DNA from: Ctenosaura bakeri
Taxonomy: Eukaryota > Chordata > Lepidosauria > Squamata > Iguanidae
Assembly: GCA_948474755.1 (NCBI GenBank)
Contig: CAOLHI010001151.1
Span: 366,731-430,730, forward strand
DNA: 64,000 nucleotides
Direction of reading: 5' to 3'
Below the pieces are notes generated by a model, which had not been told where the DNA came from, did not search any database, and saw only the letters and a program-made list of their open reading frames with translations. Of the stretch, positions 33,416-43,009 are shown one piece after another (positions within the stretch are counted from its first letter, which is position 1; each line of letters begins with the position of its first letter). Both the position numbers and the translations under genes were made by a program.

Positions 33416-34543
33416 ACTAATAAAGAGGCACTAATAGAGAAGTCTACCTGTGGAATCTAAAACTAGTACACAGAGTGGCAGACTGTGGACTGGTGTTGTT
33501 TCCACTGAGAGTTCCCAGGAAATTTTGTGACTGTAGTAATAATATGGCACAAATATGGTAGTAGTGGCTGACATGTTGAGGAGAAAATTGTTCATCCACT
33601 GTATCAGGTACCTCAAGAAGCACTTACATAAAAGCATGAAACAAAAACAAAATGGAAGGAGATGGGGAAAAAAAGAAAATGGGTAATCATTCATTTCAGT
33701 ACATTTCTCATGAATATTTTTGTGAGGAAGGGCAAAGCAAGCTCCTTGTGGCAATTCTATATATATCAAGCCAAGTTCATCTCTCTCCCTTCCAGTGCTT
33801 TTCCCTGGAGGAAAGAAGTGCTGCAGTTCAGTACCTTTTGGTTCCTTGACCAATGGACGAGACAAGAATGCTTCACTTCAGCTCTGCCATCCCAGGGCAA
33901 ATATTGGTTGGAGCTGGGTTCATACCTTCTTCTGAAAGAACTTACATGAAGAAACCTGCTTTATTTTTTCAGAACACTTGTCCACTTAGCTCAGCAGCTT
34001 TTCAGGGTTTTAGACAGGTGCTTTCTTGGCCATACCATGAGATACCAGAGACTGGATGTTAGAGTATATATTTTACATTCAAACACTGAATTACAGCTCT
34101 TCCCTCTGTGATTTTATACTTCATGACCAATGCCAGAATAGTATAATAGAGTGTGAAGCCAAAATGTCAGAGGTGTTTGCTCTATTATATAGAATATTTA
34201 CTTCAACTCTGATAGGTTGTAGGGTGATAATGATGGAAATAAATTCCAATATGGTCAGTGAGCATCCTTTCAGGTAAGTTTGTAGAGAGTTCTGGACTTG
34301 TAGCACAACCCTGTTCCTACTAACACAGAAGCAAGTTTCAGTAGGAGTCTGCTGTTTAGTATGAGAATCCTACACTTTCATGAGTAAACTTAAATTCAGA
34401 CAAATGCAGTACACTCTATGTGGGAAGTCCTAAAGGCTGATCTGGATGCTTCTGGTTGGAGTAGCCACTAGCAGTGCCAAACAAAGCCAGAATCCTGCTG
34501 GTGTCTTCTAGATACGTAAGTACTTTTGTGGAATATGTGCAAA
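33416..34543. other. intergenic
   Basis: About 1.1 kb of AT-rich DNA between the LINE remnant and the DIRS element. The short ORFs here have no recognisable product. Nothing identified. Confidence 0.5.
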
Positions 34544-34740
34544 GAACAGGTTGCTTACCTGTAACTGTGGTTCTTCGAGTGGTCATCTGTGCCATCATAC
34601 ACTAGGAGCTTTAGCGCCTGCGCGGTAGCGTTCGGAAACTTCTAGAGCTTGTTCGCTTGGCGGGAACCCCTCCCCCACGCCGGTACTGCGCATGCTCCTC
34701 CCGCCGAGCAACGGTCTCTCCTCAGTTCTGTCGTCCGCCG
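34544..34740. repeat. DIRS terminal inverted repeat, 3' side
   Basis: It starts GAACAGGTTGCTTACC. From 'catacactaggagctttagc' inward it matches the complement of the other end, through 'gcgcctgcgcggtagcg' and 'cgccgagcaacggtctctcc', with small differences. The outermost 45 bases differ between the two ends, as in DIRS1, and both outer parts are found joined in the internal complementary region. Confidence 0.92.
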
Positions 34741-34783
34741 TAGAACCTACAGGGACCTGAGAAAGAGGGGAGGAAGGGCGGGT

Positions 34784-34877
34784 GTGTATGATGGCACAGA
34801 TGACCACTCGAAGAACCACAGTTACAGGTAAGCAACCTGTTCTTCTTCGTGGTCTCTGTGCCTTCATACACTAGGAG
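34784..34877. repeat. DIRS internal complementary region
   Basis: Its left half (34784-34842) is the reverse complement of the 34544 end, and its right half (34840-34877) the reverse complement of the 40625 end. The two meet with a shared TTC at 34840-34842 (GAA at the termini). In the DIRS model this region templates completion of the ends and marks the circle junction. Confidence 0.93.
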
Positions 34878-34913
34878 ACTTTGTAGCTTACCGGTCGGAC
34901 GGCGGGTCAGGTC

Positions 34914-35950
34914 CTACAGCACGGAAGCCAACACCTCACGTCCAAACCGGGCATCTCTGCGCGACCGGCAGTCGAGCCTGTAGTGGCGCACGAAGGTCGA
35001 TGGTTGGGACCAGGTCGCCACACGGCAGAGTTCATGCAGGTCAACTCCTCGCAGGAGGGCCGCAGAAGTAGCCACAGCTCTGGTGGAGTGGGCTCGAAGA
35101 AGGACTGGCGGAGGCTTCCTCGCGAGCTCATACGCCAGTTCAATAGTCCTCACCACCCACTTGGAGAAGCGCTGGGTGGACACTTTAGGCCCCTCCGACG
35201 TCGCCCATAGCAAACAAAGAGATGCGGCGTCTGTCGGAAGGAAGCAGTCCTGTCCTTGTAGAAAGCCAATGCCCGACGCACGTCCAGGGAGTGGAGGGAC
35301 CGCTCCAACGGTGTCGTCGGGTTCGGGAAGAAGGCAGGCAGGATGATGTCCTGGTTGAGATGGAAACTGGACACCACCTTTGGCAGGAACGAGATGTCAG
35401 GTCTCAGGACCACCTTGTCCCTGTGGAAGACCGTGAAGGGCTCATCGGAACGAAGAGCTGTGATCTCACCCGCTCGCCTCGCTGAGGTCACCGCTACCAG
35501 GAAGGCAGTTTTCATTGTCAGGAGCCTGTCATCCGAGGTCGCCATTGGCTCGAAGGGCGGCTTCGTCAGCTGCGAGAGCACCAGCGAGAGGGACCACGGC
35601 GGTAGCGGCGGCGATACCGGCGGGTAGAGATGATGAAGTCCTTTCAGGAACCGCTTAACGGTATCCTTCCTGAAGAAGGCCGAGGCAGCAGATCGTGGCG
35701 GTTGGTATGCCACGATCGCGGAGAGATACACCTTCAGGGATGGAAACGCCAGGCCCTGTTGCCGGAGGTGCAGGAGGAAGTGCAGGACGGTCGAGAGCCC
35801 CGCGGGCGATACCGGCTCACTCCTCTCGTTAGCGAAGGTCAGGAAGCGTCGCCACTTGTATTGATAGTTGCGACGGGTGGATTCCTTCCTGGCCGCGACG
35901 AGGACGGTACCGAGCACGGGATCGTCTAGTGCGATATCCTCCAGGCATGG
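34914..35950 (-). CDS. DIRS tyrosine recombinase (one apparent frameshift)
   Basis: The core starts about 35950 (CLEDIALDDPVLGTV), followed by an N-terminal SAM-like region (STRRNYQYKWRRF). The catalytic residues visible are R in SARRAGEITAL (about 35476), H-x-x-R in HSTR (about 35090-35079) and the nucleophile Y in FVRHYRLD (about 34982). Near 35210 the frame changes: residues up to LFVCYG are in one frame, and from ATSEGPKVSTQRFSKW in another. Either this copy is broken or the assembly has an indel. The known role is joining the circular intermediate to the target by strand exchange. The same frame is open upstream to 37753, across the RT gene. Confidence 0.87.
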
Positions 35951-37839
35951 AGGGCCAGGCGTGGCAGGTCCGGATGGAGGACTCGGCCGCCGGAGTGGGA
36001 GAGCAGGTCCGGTGTCGGTGGCAACCGGAGCAGGTCGTCTCGCGCGGCTTGTAGCAGGGGTGCGAACCAATGTTGCCTCGGCCAGTACGGGGCTACCAGG
36101 ATCGCGTCGGCTCGGTCGGCGAGGATCTTCGATATCGTCCGGCCGAGCAGCGGGAACGGCGGGAACGCGTAGAGGAGTTCCCCGGTCCACGGAAACTGGA
36201 AAGCGTCCCCGATGGAGGCACGATCGTGGCCCGCTCTGGAACAGAATCGGCGACACTTCGCGTTTTCCCTGGTCGCGAAGAGGTCGATCGATGGTTCGCC
36301 CCAGCGGTCCCGAATCAGTCTGAACGCCTCTCCGGAGAGAGACCATTCGTGATGGGATGAGGTGTCCCTGCTGAGGGCGTCTGCCGTGGTGTTCTCCTGC
36401 CCGGCCAGGTGAACCGCCACGGGATGCGTGTGCAGGCGAATGCACCATTCCCACAGGTCGAGCGCGATGTCGAGCAGGGTCGTGGAATGAGTCCCACCTT
36501 GTCTGTTGATGTAGCAGACGGCGGTGGTGTTGTCCGTCAGAATCAGGACCGTGCGCCCCGCCACGGCATGGCGGAACGCCCGTAGGGCTTTCCAGACGGC
36601 GAGCAGCTCCAGCGCGTTGATATGGAGAGCGGTCTCGTCGTCGGTCCATCTGTCGCGGACTCTGAGATCGCCGCAGTGGGCACCCCATCCATACAGGGAG
36701 GCGTCGGTCGTTACCGTCACCTTCGGTGTCGGCTGTTGGAAAGGCATCCCTGACATGAGATTGCGTCGCGACTGCCACCATCGGAGGGATGAGCGGACGT
36801 CTCCCGGCAGCTGCAGTCGGAGTGTCTGTTCGTCTCGCAGGGGGTCGAATATGCGGACGAACCAGTGTTGAAGAGGTCTTGCTCTCAGCCTGGCGAGATA
36901 TGTCACAGCGGTCGTCGCAGCCATGTAGCCCAAGAGCTGCTGGACGCTTCTCGCAGATAACGTCGGGGCCGTACGAGCGTGAGCGGCGGCCCGGATCAAG
37001 GTTTGTGCTCGAGACTCTGGTAGGTACGCCCTGGCGGAGGTCGAGTCGAGCGTCGCCCCGATGAAGTCCAAGATCCTCGCCGGCTCGAGGTGGGACTTCT
37101 TCGGATTCACTCGTAGACCAAGGCGGGTCAGGAGTGACAACGTCATGTGGACGTCGTGATAAAGTCTCTGTTTGCAGGACGCCACCAACAGCCAATCGTC
37201 GAGGTAGGGGAAGACGGAAGCGCCCTTCGTCCGCAGGTAGGATACCACCGGGGCCATGCACTTGGTGAAGACCCTTGGGGCAGTCGAGAGTCCGAACGGC
37301 AGCACCTTGTACTGGTAACAGGTGTCGTCGACTGCGAAGCGGAGGTACCATCTGTGCTGCGGGCGAATGGCGATATGGAAGTATGCGTCTCGGAGATCGA
37401 TGGAGGCGAACCAGTCCCCTCGATGTAGGAAGGGTAGGATCGACGGTATCGTGACCATCTTGAACCTTTTGGGGCGGATGTAGTAGTTCACCCCTCTGAG
37501 GTCTAGGATCGGCCGGAGGGTACCGTCGGCTTTCGGTACCGTGAAGTACCTGGAGAAGAAGCCGGTGGTCTTGGCCTCTTGCGGGAGCTGCTCGATCGCC
37601 CCTTTCTGGAGGAGGGATTGGATCTCTTCCAGGAGGGCCGGACTCGACGGCGTGGAGTAGTAAACGCCGCGAGGAGGAATATCGAGAAACTCGATGGCGT
37701 AGCCAAGACGGACGATGGAAAGCACCCAAGAGTCCGTAGTGACATACTGCCACTCCGCTAGGTGTCGAGCGAGAGTCGGTCGGTCTCCGAGCGCTGATGG
37801 TAGGCTGAAGAGTGGGTATTGGTGGGTCCTGCCAGGCAC
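35926..37839 (-). CDS. DIRS polyprotein: reverse transcriptase, RNase H, methyltransferase-like
   Basis: An intact frame of 637 codons counted from a GTG at 37839; it also continues upstream into the end of gag, so the true start is unclear. The reverse transcriptase shows LPFGLSTAP (180-188) and YLDDWLL (212-218, catalytic DD). RNase H shows TDAS (D379), NALELLAV (E411), TDNTT (D436) and ADALSR (D487). The C-terminal part has DLFAT (519-523), YAFPPF (557-562) and LVAPYWP (581-587), the domain called adenine-methyltransferase-like in DIRS elements. It copies the RNA into DNA. The stop lies at 35926-35928, and the recombinase frame overlaps it. Confidence 0.93.
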   Translation of the reverse strand: MPGRTHQYPLFSLPSALGDRPTLARHLAEWQYVTTDSWVLSIVRLGYAIEFLDIPPRGVYYSTPSSPALLEEIQSLLQKGAIEQLPQEAKTTGFFSRYFTVPKADGTLRPILDLRGVNYYIRPKRFKMVTIPSILPFLHRGDWFASIDLRDAYFHIAIRPQHRWYLRFAVDDTCYQYKVLPFGLSTAPRVFTKCMAPVVSYLRTKGASVFPYLDDWLLVASCKQRLYHDVHMTLSLLTRLGLRVNPKKSHLEPARILDFIGATLDSTSARAYLPESRAQTLIRAAAHARTAPTLSARSVQQLLGYMAATTAVTYLARLRARPLQHWFVRIFDPLRDEQTLRLQLPGDVRSSLRWWQSRRNLMSGMPFQQPTPKVTVTTDASLYGWGAHCGDLRVRDRWTDDETALHINALELLAVWKALRAFRHAVAGRTVLILTDNTTAVCYINRQGGTHSTTLLDIALDLWEWCIRLHTHPVAVHLAGQENTTADALSRDTSSHHEWSLSGEAFRLIRDRWGEPSIDLFATRENAKCRRFCSRAGHDRASIGDAFQFPWTGELLYAFPPFPLLGRTISKILADRADAILVAPYWPRQHWFAPLLQAARDDLLRLPPTPDLLSHSGGRVLHPDLPRLALHAWRISH

Positions 37840-37840
37840 G

Positions 37841-40293
37841 TCAAAACCGAGACTTTGTCTCGGAGGAGGACTTTTTCGACGAAGGCGGGCACCGCCTAAT
37901 CGTGCGTCTGGCCGATGAGCCGGAGGACGGTCTCGACTGTCCAGACTGGGCCGAACGCTGGAACGACGAGGTGGAAGATCGTCGCCAGGATGGGCGGAAG
38001 GTGGAGGCCCTGCGGGCCTGCGTGGCCGGCTGCAGCCCGATCTTTTTTGCGGTCAGTCTCGCCTTGACGAGATTGTCCAAAGCTTCGTCTGTGGACGAAT
38101 TGAATAGGCCTTCACCGTCGAAGGGGAGATCTTCAATCCTCCTTCTGGTGTCCTCCTGGATGTCGGCCGGTCGCAGCCAAGCATGGCGGCGGAGGCCGAC
38201 GGATCCCGCCATGACCCGGGAGGCGATCTCCACTGCGTGCCGGGAGGAGGCCATCTGGTGCCGAGCGATGGAGATAGCCTCATTGAAGATCACGGAGGAG
38301 GCTTGGCGGATGTCCTCCGGTACCGCTTCCATCGCTGGTTGCAGGCGATCGAGCACTTTCTTCAGGTATGCCGCGAGGCAAGCCTGAGTGTTGGACAGCC
38401 TGATCTGCAAGGAGGCAGCTGAATAGAACCTCCTTGCGTAGGCGTCCAACTTCCTGCCCTCTTTGTCCGGCGGGGTGGTGTGTTGCCTGCCGGAGCCCTT
38501 CGTCTGCGCGGACTCGACGACCACAGAGTTCGGTGCAGGGTGATTAAATAGATAACCGGCGTTATCCTTCTGCACCCTGTAGAGGTGTTCTAACCGCTGC
38601 GGTATCGGCTGAGCCGAGGCCGGTCTATCCCAGGCGGCCTTCACCAGTCTGGATACCCGGGGCAGGAGAGGCAGCGGGGCCGTGGAAGGTCGCTTCTCCT
38701 CGAAAACGGAGAAGGCTGGATCGTCATCCTCCGGCTCCGCATCGGCGATCTTAAGGCCGAGGGTAGTGGCCATGCGGAGCAGCATCGCAGAGAACTGGTG
38801 GACGTCCTCTGGAGCAGAATCTGGGATCGGGTCCCCGAATCCCAACGGAGGAGACTCCTGGGAGGCCGCCTCAGACACCTCAGACTCCGCACTCGAGTCG
38901 TACGACTCCGAGCTCGGTGAGTCCTCTCGCCGCTCGCTCTCCGGCTCCTTCGTAGTCGCCGCAGGTGTTGCCTTCCTAGGCTTCTCCGCAGCCGGGGCGG
39001 TGGTAGCAGCAGCGTCCCGCTTGGGATGGCTGACCACTGACTTCACCCTCTTGGTGGTGACCAGGGTAGTCTGGCAGGCTGACGTCGTCGTAGCCCGCTC
39101 AGTCACCACCGACTCCGTAGGGCGCGTCGCCGTTGCCGTGACCCTAGGAGGTGGCGATATCGCCCGATACCGTGGTGAAGGCTCCCTCGCCCTATGATAT
39201 CGAGGGGAGGGAGAGCGGCTGAAGGAGCGGCGGTCCGACGGAGATCGGCTTCGGCGTCGACGGTACCGAGCCTCGTCCCCTCTAGGCGAGCGCGATTCGC
39301 GCTGTCGACGAGGTGACCGGGACCTCCGGAAGGTCTCCCAGCGACTCGGGCCACGATGGTACCGATCCCGGTACGATGGCGAATGCGACCGATAGGAGGC
39401 CGGGCGCTCTCTCCATTCAGATTCCCTCGCGTACCTGGCCACGTAGGACGCCGAGGTGTATCTGGAGGCAGACGAGCGAGGTTGTTCCTCTCTTGTCTCC
39501 CTCGGAGGCGGCGAGGCCACCGGACGCTCGGAAGAGCGGGACCGGGACCTGAAGGAGGTCGAACGCCGCTCCGGAGAAGCAGAGGGCTCTCTCTGCTGCA
39601 GGTCGGCCGACCTGCGACGGCTAAGAGGGCGGTGGCGCTCCTCCACCAGGGTTGGAGGGTCTGCCACAGGCGAGTCCGGGCGCTGTTGGGGAACGTCCTC
39701 GATCTCATCCTCCGAGAGGTCGACGGACTCGCCTCGCCCTTTGGAAGGCTGCTGAGTAGGAGGAGGAGTAGGAGGTTGAGCGTCCCCAGCCGGGGAGCGC
39801 TTCTTTTCCTTCTTCTTCTTCTTCTTCTCCTTCTCCTTGCCCTTGCCTCCGTCCGGAGCAGGGCGCTTTTTTGCAGGCGTCTCCGTAAGGGGAGCCTCAG
39901 CCTTCCTCGCCGTCGAGGATCCTTTCGCTGACTTGGCAGCCGCCGACAGCTTCGGGATCCTCGGTAACGCCGAGATCGGCGTTTCGCCGGTACCGAGCCC
40001 GATACCGACGAGGTGGACGGAACGGCAGCCGCCGATACCGTCGATGGCGTGGTCGTCTTCTTGTCGGCCATCTTGGAAGTGGAGGTCTCGTCTATCGCCC
40101 GCAGAGACTGTTCCCAACAATAAGATTTGAGTCTCGCGGAGCGGTTGCGAAGAGTTTGGGGAGTAAAATCCCTGCAAATTGGGCAAGTCCGGATGTTGTG
40201 GGACTCGCCCAAACAGAAGAGACACTCCTTATGGCCGTCGTTGAGGGCAACCTTGCGGCCGCAGGACACGCACTTCTTAAAGAGCGCGGACAT
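37841..40293 (-). CDS. DIRS gag-like protein (one apparent frameshift)
   Basis: An ATG at 40293 opens MSALFKKCVSCGRKVAL, then CLFCLGESHNIRTCPIC: a Cys-rich, probably zinc-binding N-terminus seen in vertebrate DIRS gags. At about 39,990 the frame changes by one base. The second frame continues about 715 codons: a Lys/Glu run (KEKEKKKKKKEKKR), an Arg/Ser-rich region (RSRSPRRQRESRSP and similar, about 39,600-39,150), an acidic patch (PEDDDPAFSVFEE) and a helical capsid-like C-terminal part (RLEHLYRVQKDNAGYLFNHP). It ends with TGA at 37841-37843. Next to it the RT frame is offset by +1, so expression may use frameshifting or reinitiation. Confidence 0.82.
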
Positions 40294-40449
40294 AAGACGA
40301 AGAAACGCCAAACTCCGAAATCCAAAAAGACGAAAACCGAAGGGGGAGTCCGAAAGAGAGGTCAAAGACAGTCCGAAAATCCGTAAAACCGTGAAAAAAC
40401 AGCAAGCCAAGCACGACGTGAGAGGAACAAACTAAAGAACCTTCCGTAC

Positions 40450-40625
40450 GCGGCGGCGGACGAGAAAGAACTGAGGAGAGACCGTTGCTCGGCGGGAGGA
40501 GCATGCGCAGTACCGGCGTGGGGGAGGGGTTCCCGCCAAGCGAACAAGCTCTAGAAGTTTCCGAACGCTACCGCGCAGGCGCTAAAGCTCCTAGTGTATG
40601 AAGGCACAGAGACCACGAAGAAGAA
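40450..40625. repeat. DIRS terminal inverted repeat, 5' side
   Basis: It ends CACGAAGAAGAA at 40625 and is the imperfect complement of 34544-34740. It would hold the promoter for the minus-strand transcript. I see no TATA box; CpG-rich motifs such as GCATGCGCAG (NRF1-like) lie at about 40502-40512. Confidence 0.9.
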
Positions 40626-41894
40626 GTCTGTGTTCAAGGTTGCAGAAGTGGAGTTGGCCATACTGATTCATAGTCTCGGCCAATACAGATTCATCTGCTC
40701 CTTCTAAAATTGGTGATAGTACTCCTTTAGTTGCATCTTCAGTTGTGCAACATTGCCATTGAATACAAAGGTCACATAAGACAATCAGTACAAAACCCTG
40801 CATGCAGAGATTTGCACAATCCCACGGTAGGATCTTCAGCAATGTCTGTGCTAAAGAAATTGCACTGGGTATATATTTGCTACTGGACAAGACTAAACGT
40901 TTCTGTTAGTAGCATTAGTTATGTTGTTTTATATTGTATGTTTTATTAGTGTTACACAGTGCTTTCAAATCTTCAGTTATAAGTGGTATATAAATATTTG
41001 TAAATAGAATTGTTTTCTTAGATCTGGGCTATCAGACGTGCAATGCAATTCAATACATAGCTGCTCACTCACTGGACCAATCCAGTGAAATCCACCCATA
41101 TGACTGGAAAGGCTCCTTCTATCTGCAAGAGGCTGTTGATCTTAACTGAGCTTCTCTGCTGAATTCTGCTTTCCTTCTGTACTCTTCCTTGCCTCTCCCC
41201 ATGCACATGGAAGAGATTGAGAGTCTTCCCAAATAGTACAGGAAATGATGCAAGAGAGTGCAGAGGGAGGGAGGAACTGTTGAAAATTACCTCCACCCCT
41301 GCCTTTTTAAATAGAGTATTCTGAGTCGAACATCGTTCAGTAACATTTCCACCAGCAGACTAAAACTCTGGATTTAATCTGTTAGGTGGGTAGAGAAATA
41401 GTCATTCACATAATGGCAGAAAGATCTGCTTTGGAGATCTGCTTGTGATATAACCACCACACCAATTGCCCAGTCATTTTGCTGTGGACTGGCTAGGAGG
41501 TGCAGCTTTTCCTCCTTCCACTGAGTATAGTGGAAGTCCCTTAACACCAGAATCAGAACTGGCATAAGTGTTCTGCTGTTTCTATGGGTGTGTTTAGGAA
41601 ACAAAGGAGCTTTGGATTTGTTGTATCCATGCACACTGCCAACACACCCTGTTTTCCTCTACTCCACCAGTGGATTATCTACACCAGTGGAATTTTCCAT
41701 CAGCATACTAAAAAATGTTGGACTTATCTCTGTTCCCACAGGGGACATCATCTTCTCTGCTTGCAGAACAGCAGTGACACCACTTTCTAAAGCCCTTCAA
41801 TTATGTTTCTAGTGGAATTTTCTTCTTCTCTAGCCTAAGGGTACATTCCTAAATACATTTACTAGGGAGTAAATTTCACCAGTTCACTCTTCTA
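40626..41894. other. intergenic
   Basis: A LINE-tail-like piece ('aagtggtatataaatatttg') lies at 40981-41005. The rest of this 1.27-kb stretch shows no element or gene that I recognise. Confidence 0.5.
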
Positions 41895-42059
41895 GGCCGT
41901 TTCCGCACTAGACTGTTATAGTGCTATTATTCCACTTGCAACATCCTATGGAATCCTGGGGTTTGCAGTTTCGGGAGGGACCAAACTGCAAACCCCAGGA
42001 TTCCATAGGATGTTGCAAGTGGACTAATAGCGCTATAACAGTCTAGTGCGGAAATGGCC
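41895..42059. mobile_element. GGCC-ended fold-back MITE, copy 3
   Basis: A 165-bp hairpin with arms GGCCGTTTCCGCACTAGAC and its complement, 'tgttatagtgctattattcc' inside, and a near-perfect palindrome over the whole length. It is flanked by TCTA on the left (41891-41894) and TCTA on the right (42060-42063). Confidence 0.92.
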
Positions 42060-42700
42060 TCTAGTCTCTTAAAGAATTGTTTGACATCCTTCTCATTTGG
42101 TGCCTGATTATACATGCATCTTTTTAATGTTCTGCTCAGTTACAGTTCCTCTTTTTTACTTCCCTTGGCAAATCATATCTAATTAAGAAGTGATTGCTAC
42201 TTCAGATTCTAACACTTTGAATAGAACTAACAGAAGGAAGGAGGATTGAGTTTCCAAAACACTTATACTTTGTAACTCTTGTTTACAAATAAAGTAAATG
42301 AAATTCTTATTCTGAACCCTTGCTATTGAGTTTGCTGCTGTCTGGCTCTTTTATTTTCACAGTTGTCAACAACCTAAGTATGTTTTAAATGTTAGCACCA
42401 CTGCAATATCCAGAGGTCAATTCCAATAACAGAGGAAAAAACAAACAAAAGAACTGCTCCAAGTATTCTTTTAGAAAAGTCATGCCAGATCTGACCAAAG
42501 AACAATCTGATCTGGTCCAGCTTTTTGTTCCCACAGGGGACAGTTGGATTTCTGATAGCCCCACAAGCAAAATGTGATTGTAACACCACCATCTCACTCA
42601 TATTTTCCAATAAATGGATAGTACAACCTAAATACCCTGAAGGCACCAGGTTTCATCTGATCTTGAAAGCTAGGTAGAGTCAGCTCTGGCTGCTACAAGT
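42060..42700. other. intergenic
   Basis: AT-rich DNA. I see nothing identifiable in it. Confidence 0.5.
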
Positions 42701-42899
42701 GTTGTTGTTGTGTGCCTTCAAGTTGTTTCCAACTTATGAGTGACCCTAAAGTGAACCTATCATGGAGTTTTCTGGTGCTGAGAATGTTTGATATACCAAA
42801 GATTGCCTAGTAGGTTTCCATGGTCAAAGGGGAAATCGAACCCTGGGCTTCAGGTCTGTAGTCCAATGCTCAAATGATTACCGTACTCCACGCTGGCTC
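42701..42899 (-). mobile_element. tRNA-derived squamate SINE, full length
   Basis: The (GTT)n tail, 'gtgtgccttcaagttgtttc', 'gtgaacctatcatggag', then 'tttccatggtcaaaggggaa' and 'atcgaaccctgggcttc' (box B complement), and 'ccgtactccacgctggct' (head). It is the full antisense order of the copy at 50799. Confidence 0.85.
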
Positions 42900-43009
42900 T
42901 GGCTCTTTATTAGCTGAGGCATAGCTCAGCTAATAAAGCCTCTTACAAAGAAGTTCCCATTTACAAAGTCTTTTTACACCTTTTCGTACCTCTTTCCTCC
43001 TTGTTCTCT

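Larger units (their letters stand above)
34544..40625 (-). mobile_element. DIRS-type tyrosine-recombinase retrotransposon, near-complete
   Basis: A 6,082-bp element in minus orientation. It has terminal inverted repeats (34544-34740 and 40450-40625) and an internal complementary region (34784-34877) near its 3' end. The order is gag, RT-RNase H-methyltransferase, tyrosine recombinase. This architecture is specific to DIRS1-like elements, which move by a circular DNA intermediate and the recombinase instead of an integrase, and make no target duplication. None is seen here. GC and CpG are very high compared with the flanks, which suggests a recent insertion. Two apparent frameshifts (about 39,990 and 35,210) affect gag and the recombinase. 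Confidence 0.95.

Noticed and set aside
35868..39931. Plus-strand ORFs of 90-190 codons across the DIRS element
   Set aside because: They mirror the minus-strand gag, RT and recombinase frames in GC-rich DNA and have no recognisable motifs.
39103..39980. Continuation of the first gag frame as a separate Arg-rich protein
   Set aside because: After about 39,990 this frame is only the off-frame reading of the Lys/Glu and Arg/Ser region; the other frame has the coherent domains.
37841..40625. The DIRS gene set as a retrovirus or LTR retrotransposon
   Set aside because: There are no direct LTRs, integrase or protease. Inverted repeats, internal complementary region and tyrosine recombinase show DIRS.
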